Shown here in pieces: positions 1-9,690 of a stretch of DNA of 64,000 bases (position 1 is the stretch's first letter; the number at the start of each line of letters is the position of its first letter). Made by a program: the position numbers and the translations under genes. Below the pieces are notes generated by a model. It was given only the letters and a program-made list of their open reading frames with translations, searched no databases and was not told where the DNA came from. Source of the DNA: Eutreptiella sp. 'Long Island Sound 2002' (lineage: Eukaryota > Euglenozoa > Euglenophyceae > Eutreptiales > Eutreptiaceae); NCBI GenBank assembly GCA_964036045.1, contig OZ038383.1, forward strand, positions 95,103,568 through 95,167,567, given 5' to 3'.

Positions 1-204
1 CTTCGCCAGCCCCTCCCCCACCTCAGGGCGCTCCCAAACATTCTCCGTGGGCAACCCCCGCTCACCGGCCATGGGAGGCGCCACGGCCTGCCCCACAAGG
101 GGCCGCGCCAGTCGCGCCTCTCCAAGCGCATCGCCCCCAGTTGCCCGAGCCCTCGACTGGGAGCTCAATGAGTAACGGGGGGGGGGGGGGTTCGGGAGCA
201 CGCC

Positions 205-610
205 GTGGTTCTGGGGGAGCTGCAAGAGGCGAGGGGCAATGTTGAAAGCCTCCGCCGCCGGGTGAAAAAATGGTCTGCGAAATTGGCGGAGTGCCGGCGG
301 CGTGGGGACATCACCGGGGGGGGGGCACGCGGGCGAGAGGGTTCTGGAGGGGAACCGGCGGGTAAGGGAGGCGCAGAAGGGAGTGGAGGTGCTTGAAAGG
401 GAGTTGCAGGGCATGGGTGGGGAGGTGCAGGTAAAACACGAAGGGGGTGTCAACGACGATGACATTGTGGAGCTGGGTGAGGTGGTGGTGGATGAGAAGG
501 ATGAAGAGCGGAGGGCTAACCCGGGGGTTAAGAGAGAGGAAGAAGAGGGGGGGGGGGGAGGGGGATGGGGATGGGGAGGGGGATGGGGATGGGGAGGGGT
601 AGGGGGATGA
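205..610 (+). pseudogene. Coiled-coil / acidic exon of transposon copy 1, frame-broken at a G run
   Basis: Two overlapping frames make one plausible product: the first gives a Lys/Arg/Glu-rich helix (GELQEARGNVESLRRR...), the second continues with REAQKGVEVLERELQ and a Glu/Asp/Val-rich acidic tail before a poly-Gly stretch. The change of frame falls at the run of ten G near 316-325. Copy 2 has the same order at 52848-53491 (ARGELKEFLDSR..., then AVRQCERQLAAVV, then DEEVDEVVEV). Upstream bases 1-190 read open in one frame as Pro/Ala/His-rich sequence like the proline-rich lead-in of copy 2. Function unknown; a multimerisation or DNA-binding accessory region is possible. Confidence 0.45.
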
Positions 611-641
611 CGCCGGCGGCGTCTAGCGCATTACGGATTGG

Positions 642-1336
642 ATGCGCAACCGACTTGGCTCATCCCTGGCAGCAAAAGCTGCCAATTTTCCCTGGACAAG
701 GGAGATGGTAGGCCCCAACCCCCCCCCCCCCCCCTGGACGCTTGTGTCCTACGAGCCCCCCACCCCACCATTTACACGCTCCGTTGGCTGCTGCAGCGCT
801 TCTTGCACAAGCAACTGCACTGCAAGGAGCTGCGTGATTGCCGCTGGCGCCCTGAGGAGGGGTCCGCGCCAGGGGGGGTCCCGGTGTCCTTGGTGACCGG
901 GCCGGGGACAGGGCGCACGGCACCCCTCCCCAACGACTGGCTCCCCAGCAAGGCGCAAAGGGGCAAATTTCTAACCGCGGGCTCTGTCAGTGCGGGGAGT
1001 TGCCATTGGCACCTCATTTTTGAGCGTTGGGCTGACCACGGCCTTGGCGAGGTGAGGGCGACGCCCCGCAAGGACACCGTCCTCTTTCAGGCCAATTGGA
1101 CCCGAATCCTCCGCGACGGCATCTATGTGGTCGAGGACGAAGGCAAATACCATGGCTTCGTCGTTGGACAAACGCTGTCGCGGCCTGGCGCCCTACGCGT
1201 CAAGTGCGAGGACGACGCGCAGCGGCACCAACAATCTGCCGTTCGGGCAGCACTAGCGGAACGTGAGCGCACGCCGACCTCGCAATTGCGGCAAGCGTTG
1301 GCGGCGATCAAGGAGAACGTGGACACGCGCGTGCGG
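642..1336 (+). CDS. Conserved-domain exon of transposon copy 1
   Basis: The exon begins with ITDWMRNRLGSSLAAKAA, matching TSDWLGQLMGSRAA just after the poly-Gly stretch in copy 2. After a C run (about 719-734) the frame shifts and stays open to 1336. The distal part shows W-T-x2-L, then Y-x-GFVVG, then LRQALAAI before the splice donor. Copy 2 has W-S-x2-L, Y-x-GVVQG and FAKALGAI at the same distances. The donor is CGG|GTATGC at 1337, phase 0. No known domain is recognised. The frame change at the C run may be a real lesion or a homopolymer length error. Confidence 0.5.
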
Positions 1337-1549
1337 GTATGCCCCCCTGCAAGCATGTCCACATGGCCAATAGGGCCCAAAAATGCACATGGTTGGCGTG
1401 CCGGTGCATTGTTCCGGCGACGTTCCAAACAGTTTGTTCTGGCGACGTTCCAATCTGTCACCAAAAAAGTTTGAAAAGTCTTTTGAACGTCGCCGGAACA
1501 GCTTATTGGAACGTCGCTGGAACACTCATCCTGGCTATCCTCCATGTAG
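1337..1549 (+). other. Spliceosomal intron with palindromic GTTCCGGCG module (1411-1523)
   Basis: Donor GTATGC, acceptor CATGTAG, 213 bp, phase 0; splicing joins ...ENVDTRVR to VEDIQVNPSDPRAVRV. The intron position equals that of the 54189-54343 intron in copy 2. Inside, GTTCCGGCGACGTTC at 1411 has its exact reverse complement GAACGTCGCCGGAAC near 1485-1500. A second pair uses GTTCTGGCGACGTTCC and GGAACGTCGCTGGAAC. The intron could therefore fold into a long hairpin. The same GTTCC motif recurs in the element's right subterminal region. Confidence 0.6.
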
Positions 1550-2813
1550 GTGGAGGACATCCAGGTCAACCCTTCGGACCCGCGCGCCGTTCGGGTGATC
1601 CTTCGTTGGCCAGGAAGCGATCCCCGGCCCATCGATTCGGGTACGTTGCTTCAGCAGTTGCACTTGCAGCCCGTCGCCGTGCTCGAGTTCCTCACGGCCA
1701 TGATGGACTACGTGGCAGCCCGCGGCAGCGTTCTCGCGACGCCCATCGAGGGGTGGGGCAGCATTGGCGACATGTCCCCAGCGCCGCCGCACTGCCAACA
1801 AGTGGCCGCAGAGGCCCCCGCCCCGCCCGCGTGTGCACCGCCCGTGCAACCCCAACCCCCGAACCCCCACCCAGCCCCCCAAACAGCACCCAAACCCAAA
1901 CCCAAACCCCAACGCCTCCCCAAGCGGGAACCCAAGAGTGCCCCCAAACCAGCCCCCCAAAAAAGGAAGAGGCTCCCGGGGGAGTCCTCCAGCGAGGAGT
2001 CGTCCAGCGACTCCTCAACGGACTCCTCCTGGGGGTCCACCACCGACTCCTCGGCGTTCGAGGAGCCCCAGCCCCGCCCCCCGGCCAAGGAGCCCACCAA
2101 ACCCCCTCGCAAGGCTCCCAAGAGAGCCGCGCCCCCCCAACCCAAGGCCCAGCCCGCCCAACCCCAACCCAAGGCCAAGCCAAAGGCAAGACGGGGGGGG
2201 GGGGTGCAAATACAAAGCGGGGGAGCAAGTGTATGTAGTTTTTCAGGACAATGGGCAGTGGGGGATCGAGCAGGGCAAAGAGGCCCTTGCCGCGGGTGGC
2301 CCCCCCGGGGTTGGGGAGACGTGGATCGCCTTCCCCAAAGACCCCGAACTCTTCGCCATCCCGAGAGCGTCGGTTTGGAAAACCAAGACGCAGGCGAAGA
2401 AGTTCCTCGCCAAGATGATGGCGGCCGAGGAGGAGGACAAGGAGGAGGACGCGGACGCGGACGAGGAGGGGGAGGAGAGCAACGACGGGGACGGGGACGG
2501 GGGAGACGAAGGGGATGGACCGGGGGCAGGTTTGGGTGCTACCGGGGCTAACCGGGATGGGGGCGTCAGGGAAGAGGTCGAAGGGGTGGAGGGGGAAAGG
2601 ATGGAGGTCGAAGGGGTGGAGGGTGAAGGGGTGGTGGGAGAAGGGGTGGAGGGTGAAGGGGTGGAGGGTGAAGGGGTGGTGGGAGAAGGGGTGGAGGGTG
2701 AAGGGGTGGTGGGTGAAGGGGTGGTGGTCGGTGAGGGGGATGGGGGGGATAGTGGGGCGGGTGACAAGAGTTTGGGGGCCCCCGCCGGGCCCCCGACCAC
2801 GCAGGACTTTTAG
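1550..2813 (+). CDS. C-terminal exon of transposon copy 1: Ser/Pro/Lys linker and acidic repeats
   Basis: It starts right after the splice acceptor with DIQVNPSDPRAVRVILRW, aligned to VSVQTCGGDPRGVRVEWRD of copy 2. A linker rich in Pro, Lys and Ser (SSSEESSSDSSTDSS) follows. The frame changes exactly at the run of twelve G at 2193-2204, after which CKYKAGEQVYVVFQDNGQWG leads to TWIAFPKDPELFAIPRA and KKFLAKMMAAEEEDKEED. The tail is acidic, made of GEGVEGEGVV-type repeats (18- or 36-bp units at about 2577-2735), and ends PPTTQDF. With eleven G the exon would be continuous. Localisation and role are unknown; the acidic tail resembles chromatin- or nucleic-acid-associated linkers in composition only. 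Confidence 0.5.
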
Positions 2814-2904
2814 GTGAGAACAAGAGACTAACCCGATGCGCCCCCGGGGGCACCCTACACAACAATGTATGGTACCATTTTACCCTTCCTTGTGCTTTGC
2901 TCTT

Positions 2905-3204
2905 GTTGTAGAGTGCTTGTTCCGGCGACGTTCCAATAACTTGTTCTAGCGGTGTTCCAATGGTGTTCTAACAAAAACTGTTTTTGAAAACAAGTTTTTT
3001 TCACGTGGCAACGCGCCGGGCAACAAATATGAGCATACCAGCGGGGACCCCCAAGGCTAGCAAACAACATATTTTGCCACCATGTACAGGTAGGCTTGGT
3101 TGGGGGGTAAATAAATTTTGAACTTTTTTTGTTCCGGCCACATAGCCTAGAACATTGGAACAATTTGGCCGGAACAACATTGGGATTCAAACGCGCACCA
3201 AGGG
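2905..3204 (+). repeat. Right terminal region of transposon copy 1
   Basis: Non-coding end of the element. GTTCCGGCGACGTTCCAA near 2919, then GTTCTAGCGGTGTTCC and GTGTTCTAAC, repeat the motif of the intron at 1411. Near the tip TGTTCCGGCC and its partner GGCCGGAACA flank ATAGCCTAGAACATTGGAAC, so the end is itself an inverted repeat. The tip ATTGGGATTCAAACGCGCA-CCAAGGG matches the right tips at 9079 and 55871. No clear target-site duplication can be checked because the left end is missing. Confidence 0.6.
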
Positions 3205-3712
3205 CAAGGGCCACCGGGCGGAGATTCGGCGTCAATCAGGAACGCCAAATAGTGCATCCGGAGCCAGCACGATCCATGCAACAATAGTATTCATGAAAGC
3301 ACAGACAACAACATCGAGGATCGCCGGCGCTACTGGTGCCCCGTCGCGAACCACCACCACCATGCCACTACACAAGCACATTGACGTCGGGTGAGCTGAT
3401 AGAGGGTCAGAAGGAAGGTCGGGATGCACAAGACGCCACACGACCCCGGCGGGCGCAGCCTGCTACCGCACAGTGTCCAAGAGCCACTACGCCTCCAAGA
3501 GGTGTGCTAGAGCCCGCCAGCCCGCCGATACCGCTAATGCCACCGCCACACAGTCATGCCACATGTGAGTGCCCCAGCAAGGCCACAATTCGCAGCACAT
3601 ATAACGGTGCAAATCAAAGACAACTGAGCGATGTGTGTGCGGTGCGGCACGCAGCCAATAGGCGAACTTTAGACCCGCGGGCTGCATCTCCCGCGACTGC
3701 AGGCAACCTACG
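3205..3712. other. Non-coding spacer
   Basis: No supported gene. Short open frames occur on both strands but show no conserved motif. The sequence is of mixed composition and simply links the transposon end to the minisatellite. Confidence 0.4.
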
Positions 3713-4461
3713 TCGCCTGGCCTTCTCAGCCCGTTGCGTGGCTTTCTTAGACCGTCGCCTGCCTTTCTCAGCCCGTTGCGTTCCTTTTTGACCCCGGTGC
3801 GTGCCTTTGTCAGCCCGTTGCCTGCCTTTCTCAGCCCGTTGCCTGCCTTTCCCAGCCCGTTGCCTACCTTTCTCAGCCCATCGCCTGGCCTTCTCAACCT
3901 GTCGCTTGCCTTTCTCAGCCAGTCGCCTACCCTTCTCAAACCGTGGCCTGCCTTTCCCAGCCCGTCGCCTGCCTTTCTCAGCCCGTCGCGTGCCTTTTTG
4001 AGCGGTCGCCTGCCTTTCTCAGGCTTTCGCCTGCCTTTCCCAGCGCGTCGCCTGCCTTTCTCTGGCTGGAGCCTGCCTTTCCCAGCCCCTCGCCTGCCTT
4101 TCTCAGACCGTCGCCTGCCTTTCTCAGCCCAGCGCCTGCCCTTCTCAGCCCGTGGCCTGCCTTTCTCAGCCAGTCGCCTGCCTTTCTCATCCCGTCGCCT
4201 GCCCTTCTCAGCTTGTCGCCTGCCTTTCCCAGCCCGTCGCCTGCCTTTCTCAGCCCGTCACCTGCCTTTCTTAGACCGTCGCCTGCCTTTCTCAGCCCGG
4301 CACCTAGCCCTCTCAACACGTTGCCTGCCTTTCTCAGCCCGTCGCCTGCCCTTTTTAGCCCGTCGCCTGCCTTTCCCAGCTCGTCGCCTAGCCTTTTTCA
4401 GACCGTCGCCTGCCTTTCTCAGCCCGTCGCGTGCCTTTCTAAGCCGTCGCCTGCCTTTCGC
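3713..4461. repeat. 21-bp minisatellite (CTGCCTTTCTCAGCCCGTCG-type unit)
   Basis: About 35 imperfect copies of a 21-bp unit in register. Because 21 is divisible by three, several frames stay open, giving heptad peptides such as RLPFSAR or SPSPAFL on the plus strand and GLRKAGD on the minus strand. The longest plus frame (3734-4540, 268 codons) runs beyond the array into a non-repetitive acidic tail (SSTDVDDEFVAAM, stop at 4540). That tail is the only hint that the array might be translated; the open frames are otherwise explained by the repeat period. Confidence 0.85.
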
Positions 4462-4540
4462 AAGCGAGGAGGGCGACGTCTCTTTCGTGGAGTGTGACTC
4501 CTCGACGGACGTGGACGATGAATTTGTGGCTGCAATGTGA

Positions 4541-5616
4541 GCTCCCGTTGTACCGTGCCGGTGTTGTGTTGTTCTGTGCTAGGGTGCAGGGTACTAGGGG
4601 CTAGGCACTACCGGCCGACATTGGTGCACCGGGGGGGCCCGGTGTACTGTCACTGCCCGCCGTAGGGAGGGGTCCTGTGCTCTGCCTCGGCCCTCCGGGG
4701 CACCGCAAGGGGGGCCTGTGGTGCTGTCATTGCCCATCAGACGCCAGTTGTGGCTTGGCCTAGGACGGTGAAGCGATCAGAGTCATGGACCCTCAGCTTG
4801 GGCTTAATGGCCTATGTCCTCGGGATGCGGCCCCTGAAATGCTTCCTCTCCATCAACCCATCCATCCACTTTTTTGAGCTTTTGAGAAAGGTGGGAGGGG
4901 CGGGGGGGGGGGGGGGGGAGCCCCCCCCATTTTTTGGGTCGAAAATTTTGAATCGTTTGGCTTTCTTTGATTATTAGCCGCAAGAGTGTTTCCGGGTCCC
5001 GACACCATGGGGTTTGTATGGTGCGGCGTGGGGCAAGCGCTCACGTAGTTTATGCACTTTTCAACCATATTTGTTATGTTGGTGACCTAGCACGGGGAGT
5101 CAAAGGGCCCTGCCGGAGGGCTCCGGGAGGCACATTTTGACGCATATATATCGTGTAACGCACGCACAGTATCGCATATTAGAACACCAGACCGCAGGAA
5201 GACCACACTGTCCCCCGACAGGGTGGGCAGCGGGAGAGATCCCCCGCGCGCCACGCTCAGCCCGTCATGCGCTCGCCCGTCAGAGGCCCCGTCCCAGCTG
5301 GCGACGAGATTGCGGCGAAGGCTGCCGTGTTGCACCGGCACATAATAATCGTGACCGTCTCCCGCTTCCAAAAATGCTCAAAAAAGTGGGTTTCAAGTGG
5401 GGGGGGGGTTTGGGGGGTGTGGACCAAAAATTCATTGGCGGATGCGTGTATTCGACAAAATAATGATTTTACAAGGGGTTACACTAACAATTCAACCCCT
5501 TGGGGTAGGGTACGTGAATAGCCCCAAAAAGGCCCCAAATGGGGGGCTATAATATGTGGCGTTTTCCCCTACGTACGCTTGTTTGACCCTCCCCCCCCCT
5601 TTTACAGCCATCTCTT
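4541..5616. other. Non-coding spacer with homopolymer runs
   Basis: No gene supported. It contains a long G run near 4899-4918, immediately followed by C8 and T6, and a second G-rich patch at 5398-5420. Short open frames span these low-complexity patches and carry no recognisable domain. Confidence 0.4.
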
Positions 5617-6280
5617 ACTACACCCCTCTCCCCATAAATCTAGCTAACAAGCAAGGAACAAGCAAAAAAGAAAGTAACAAGCAAGCAACATTTCTCCTTT
5701 CCGTTTTGGCCATTACTCCATTCCACCGCTTTACGCTCTACTCTACTCTAGCCATCTCATAGCCTAGGTGGTGGCCTTGCCGGATCCAGGTTTTGAGCCA
5801 AAAACTCACCAGTGGGGCCCCGGGGACGGGGCGCCAAGTCGCGAGGTGCCCTCTCAAAACTTCGCATTTTGTCCCCCAAAACAGCGTTTTTTGGACTTAA
5901 ACGACCCCCAACCCCGGTTGAAACGGACAAAGCAAACGAAAAAAGTTCGTACCTTGCACGTGTGCCTTGACTATCTCATGACAAAGAGCCCTTAGACGCC
6001 CTCCAACTCCACCATATGTATGGAAAGCGGCCCAAAAATGGCTAAAAATGGCCTAGAATGTGTGCAGTTTGTGGCAAAACAGCCAAAAAAACCAAGAACG
6101 GGCCATATATTGGGCTATGTGGCTCAAAACCGAATTCCGAGGGCACCTAGTCCACCCACAACACCCCACTTTTCGTCGTTTCCAAGCCTCAAATTCACCC
6201 AACGAGACGCCTAGGCCTCCGTACCACCGGTCACTTGGTGGAGCCGGAGGGCAGCTTGGGCCGCGCACAGTGGGGGCCAA
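5617..6280 (+). repeat. Direct duplication A, left copy
   Basis: Matches 7808-8462 in the same orientation over its whole length by eye. Shared blocks include TACTACACCCCTCTCCCC, CTAGCTAACAAGCAA, GAGCCAAAAACTCACC, GCGCCAAGTCG and GGTCACTTGGTGG. The two copies flank the ~160-bp tandem array. The ends are not TG...CA, so LTRs are not indicated; a tandem segmental duplication is more likely. Confidence 0.7.
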
Positions 6281-6299
6281 CGGTGGGTCCACCAGTGTC

Positions 6300-7690
6300 C
6301 CCGGGGCGAAAAAAACATTTTTCCAAAGTTGTTCGTAGACCACTTGGGATGCTCAAAGAAGCATTTTTGCCCGTTTCAAGCCTGTGGTGACGCGTTTTGG
6401 CCCGTGGAAAATCCCAAAATGCCTTGAAAATGGGCCGTTTTGGGACCAAAAAAATGGGTCAAAAATGGTAAAAAACGCATTTGTCCAACGGTGATCTTAG
6501 ACCATTTAGGATAGTGTAAACAAGTGTTTTTAGCGCGTTCTAAAAACCCGTGGTGATGCGTTTCGGCCCTTGGAAAATCCCAACATGCCTTGAAAAGGGC
6601 CGTTTTGGGACCAAAAATGGGTCAAAAAATGGGTCAAAAATGCATTGTTCCAAAAGCGATCTTGGACCATTTGGGATGCTGAAATAAATTTTTTTAACCC
6701 ATTTTGGGCCCGTCGTGACGCGTTTTGGCCCATGGAAAATCCCAAAATGCCCTGAAAAGGGGATATTTTGGGAGTAAAAATGGGTGGATAATGGGTCAAA
6801 CATGCATCTGTCCAAAATTGATCCTGCACCATTCGGGATGATCACAGAAATGTTTTTAGTCCATTTTGAGCCCGTTGTGACGCCATGGAAGAGCCCAACA
6901 TGCCTTGAAAATGGTCCGTTTTGGACCAAAAATGGGTTAAAAGTGGGTCAAAAAAGTGTTTTTACAAAAATGGACCATTCGGGATGGTCAAACAAGGGTT
7001 TCAAGCCCATTCTAAGCCCGTGGTGACACGTTTAGGGCCATGGAAAATCCGAAAATGCCTTGAAAATGGGCCGTTTTGGGAGCAAAAATTAGGTCAAAAA
7101 TGGGTCAAAAATGTGTGTGTCCAAAAGTGATCTTGGACCGTTTGGGATGCTGAAACAAGTTTTTTTTAGCAAGTTGTGAGCCCATGGTGACACGTTTGGG
7201 CACATGGTAAATCCCAAAATGCCTTGAAAATGGGCCGTTTTGGGACCAAAAATGGGTCAAAAATGGGTCAAACACGCATTTGTCCAAAAGTGATCCTGGA
7301 CCATTTGGGATGCTTAGACAAGTGTTTTTAGCCCGTCTTGAGCCCGTGGTGACGCGTTTTGGCCCATGGAAAATCCCACACTGCCCTGCAAAGGGGCCGT
7401 TTTAGCAAAAATGGGTGAACAATGGGTCAAAAATGTGTTTTTCCAAAATTGATCTTGGACCACTTGGGATGCACAAACAAGTGTTTTTTGCCCATTTTTG
7501 AACCCATGGTGACATGTTTTGGCCCATGGAAAATCCTAAAATGCTCTGAAAAGTGGCCGTTTTGGGACCAAAAACGGGTGAAAAATGGTTCAAAAATACG
7601 TTTCTCCAAAAGTGAATCCGGACCATTCGAGGTGCACAAACAAGTGAAATGAGCCCATTTTGAGCGCATTATGACCAAGTTTAGCCCCTT
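6300..7690. repeat. ~160-bp tandem array, about nine units
   Basis: Each unit contains TTGGACCATTTGGGATG, GCCCGTGGTGACGCGTTTTG, GCCCATGGAAAATCCCAAAA and runs of AAAATGGGTCAAAAATGGG. Unit starts are spaced about 155-165 bp apart (GGAAAATCCC near 6405, 6574, 6737, 7039, 7206, 7368 and 7530). Open frames in the array shift between units and are not credible genes. A diverged relative of the same unit occurs at 13.80-14.19 kb. Confidence 0.85.
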
Positions 7691-7807
7691 CCGCCACATG
7701 TATGCACCAAGTTGTACCCTTCGCACCTACCTCAAAATTGTATGGTAGAGCAACCTAGAGTTGGGGAGAGGGGTGTAGATTAGAGGATATATATGTATAT
7801 AATATAT

Positions 7808-8462
7808 TACTACACCCCTCTCCCCTTAAATCTAGCTAACAAGCAACAAGCAAGCAAGCAAGCAAGCAACAACAAGCAATTCTCCTTTCCGTTTTGGCGA
7901 TTGCTCAGCCTCATCGCTCCGGGCTCTACTATACTCTAGCCATCCTAGAGCCTAGGTGGTGCCCTTGCCAAATCCAATTTTTGAGCCAAAAACTCACCGG
8001 TGGCGCCCCGGAGTGGGGGCGCCAAGTCGGGAGGTGCCTTCGCAAAACCGAGCATTTTGTTCCCCAAATCAGCCTTTTTTGGCCCCAAATGGCCCCGAAA
8101 CCAAGTCAAAACGGCCAAAGAACGGCAAACAATCCAACACTCCACGTGCGCCTCAATTGCCCCATGCCAAAGAGCCCTTTCTTGCCCTCTAGCTCCACGG
8201 TATGTCTGAGAAGCGGGCCAAAAGCGGACAGAAATGGCCTGAATGTGCGCTATTTGGGTCAAACGGGCCCAAAACCAAGCACGGGCCGTATCTTGGGCTA
8301 CGTGGCTCAAAAGCGAATTCTGGGGGCACCTATTCCACCCGCAACCCCCCACTTTTTGTGGTTTCCAAGCCTCAGAATCGCCCAACGAGACGCCTACACC
8401 CCCATACTAGTGGTCACTTGGTGGGGTCGGAGGGCAGCCCAGCCTGTGCACGGTGGTGGCCC
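7808..8462 (+). repeat. Direct duplication A, right copy
   Basis: Second copy of the 5617-6280 segment, offset by about 2.19 kb, preceded by an AT-rich patch (7780-7807) and containing a CAAG microsatellite at about 7843-7866. Substitutions and small indels separate the copies, so the duplication is not recent. Confidence 0.7.
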
Positions 8463-8962
8463 ATTCCGCTATGAGCTCCCCAACAAGATCCCCGTCCCGG
8501 AGGCTAACAGCACTAGCCAAATGGACGAGGTGGGTGGTTAGTTGCGCAACGCGGGTTTGCGATCTAGGCATGATGAAGCTACAACAATGAACTACGAAGC
8601 GAAATTTGGCAATGCATACCTCTAGGGGAAGATGCCCGTAAACCCACCGAGCATTCAGGCAAGGAACAAATACCAAAATGGGACCCTAGGCATGGCCACA
8701 ATGCACAAATCAAACGGGAGAATGGGGACGCCAATGTTGAAAAGTCATACAACGCTGCGTCTGAACTACAAGAAACAGCAGGCTTGCAAATGGATACGAA
8801 AAGTTTGAAATGTGTACACCTAGTGGAAGGTGGCACCAACGGCTCACAAGATGTCAACATGGCCCCGATGGGAAAGACAAGCCTTGGACGCGTTATACAT
8901 GCAAGAAAGAGACAAAAAACATCATTTACGAACTTGGAAACTCATGGTGATGGATCTGGTTA
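8463..8962. other. Non-coding spacer
   Basis: No gene supported. Two minus-strand open frames of 89 and 93 codons overlap here in different frames and lack a recognisable motif or splice context. Confidence 0.35.
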
Positions 8963-9079
8963 ATTGGCCTGCGACACTTGTTCCAGTGGTGTTCCCAACG
9001 AGATTGTTCCGGCGGGAATTGTTCCCATTGGGAATATTCTAGTCGGGAACAACATTGGGTTTCAAACGCGTACCAAGGG
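8963..9079 (+). mobile_element. Solo right terminus of the CCCTTGG/CCAAGGG transposon family
   Basis: The segment has TGTTCCAGTGGTGTTCCC, TGTTCCGGCGGGAATTG and AATATTCTAGTCGGGAACAA, then ATTGGGTTTCAAACGCGTAC-CAAGGG ending at 9079. The tip is nearly identical to the copy 1 tip at 3204, and the palindromic GTTCC motif is the copy 1 type. No acidic or coiled-coil coding sequence lies upstream, so this is a truncated or solo end. Confidence 0.6.
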
Positions 9080-9690
9080 TGGAAGCTGTGTGGGGCCCAT
9101 TTGTGATCGCATCCGCCCTGGCGCATGTGGGCTACACCCCGGCTCCGAAGCTTGCAGGCCCCTGCTCTGCCCTTGCCCTGCAGCGCTTGCGTCCCACTAC
9201 ACCCCGGCAGTTTTCGGCGACGCCGGTGTAGTTCGGGGTGCTCACACCGCCCCCCGGGCTGGGGGGGCATCTGGGTTTGTATGCTTGCTGAGCGTGGCGA
9301 CCGGAGTGATGAGTGGACCACGGTTTCTGTCGCGCCTCAGCTCCGGGTTAGGTACTGGGTCGGGGTCTACACTGGGTAGCTGGGTCGGGCGTTGCATGCG
9401 CTGACCCGTGACGAATGGCAAACTAAGCCGGTGTCAACGGCTGGGGAGCCAGGGGATGCTGACAACGTTTTGGCAACCTCGGTGACCCCTTGGTACCCAC
9501 TCTGAGGGGTGTGAGTGGGGATGTTGTGCCGGATTATGCCTACTAGGGTACGAAAGGACTTTTCTTGCTGTCTCTAGCCCTGCCCAGGGCCGGTCAAACC
9601 CCGTGCCAAAGACGCGAAATGATTGTTTCCACCAAAAATGGCTTACATGAGTGAATGGGCTGGAGCATAACTTGCTTTGCAATTTTAAAC
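9080..9690. other. Non-coding spacer
   Basis: No supported gene. Open frames on both strands overlap one another, are of similar length and have no conserved features. GC-rich sequence gives way to the AT-richer tandem array after about 9600. Confidence 0.35.

Larger units (their letters stand above)
1..3204 (+). mobile_element. TIR DNA transposon, copy 1 (right part; left end lies outside the window)
   Basis: The segment carries, in the same order as the complete element at 50482-55871, a proline-rich stretch, a charged coiled coil with an acidic tail, a conserved domain, an intron at the same codon boundary, a Ser/Pro/Lys-rich linker and an acidic C-terminus ending PPTTQDF (PPTTQEG in the other copy). 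It closes at 3204 with ATTGGG followed by ACGCGCACCAAGGG, matching the right ends at 9079 and 55871. Any transposase exon would lie left of base 1. Homology with copy 2 was judged by eye from aligned motifs. Whether the coding block belongs to the transposon or was captured by it is inference. Confidence 0.7.

Noticed and set aside
5617-8462. LTR retrotransposon with 660-bp LTRs
   Set aside because: The flanking repeats lack TG…CA ends, a primer-binding site and a polypurine tract, and the interior is a tandem array.
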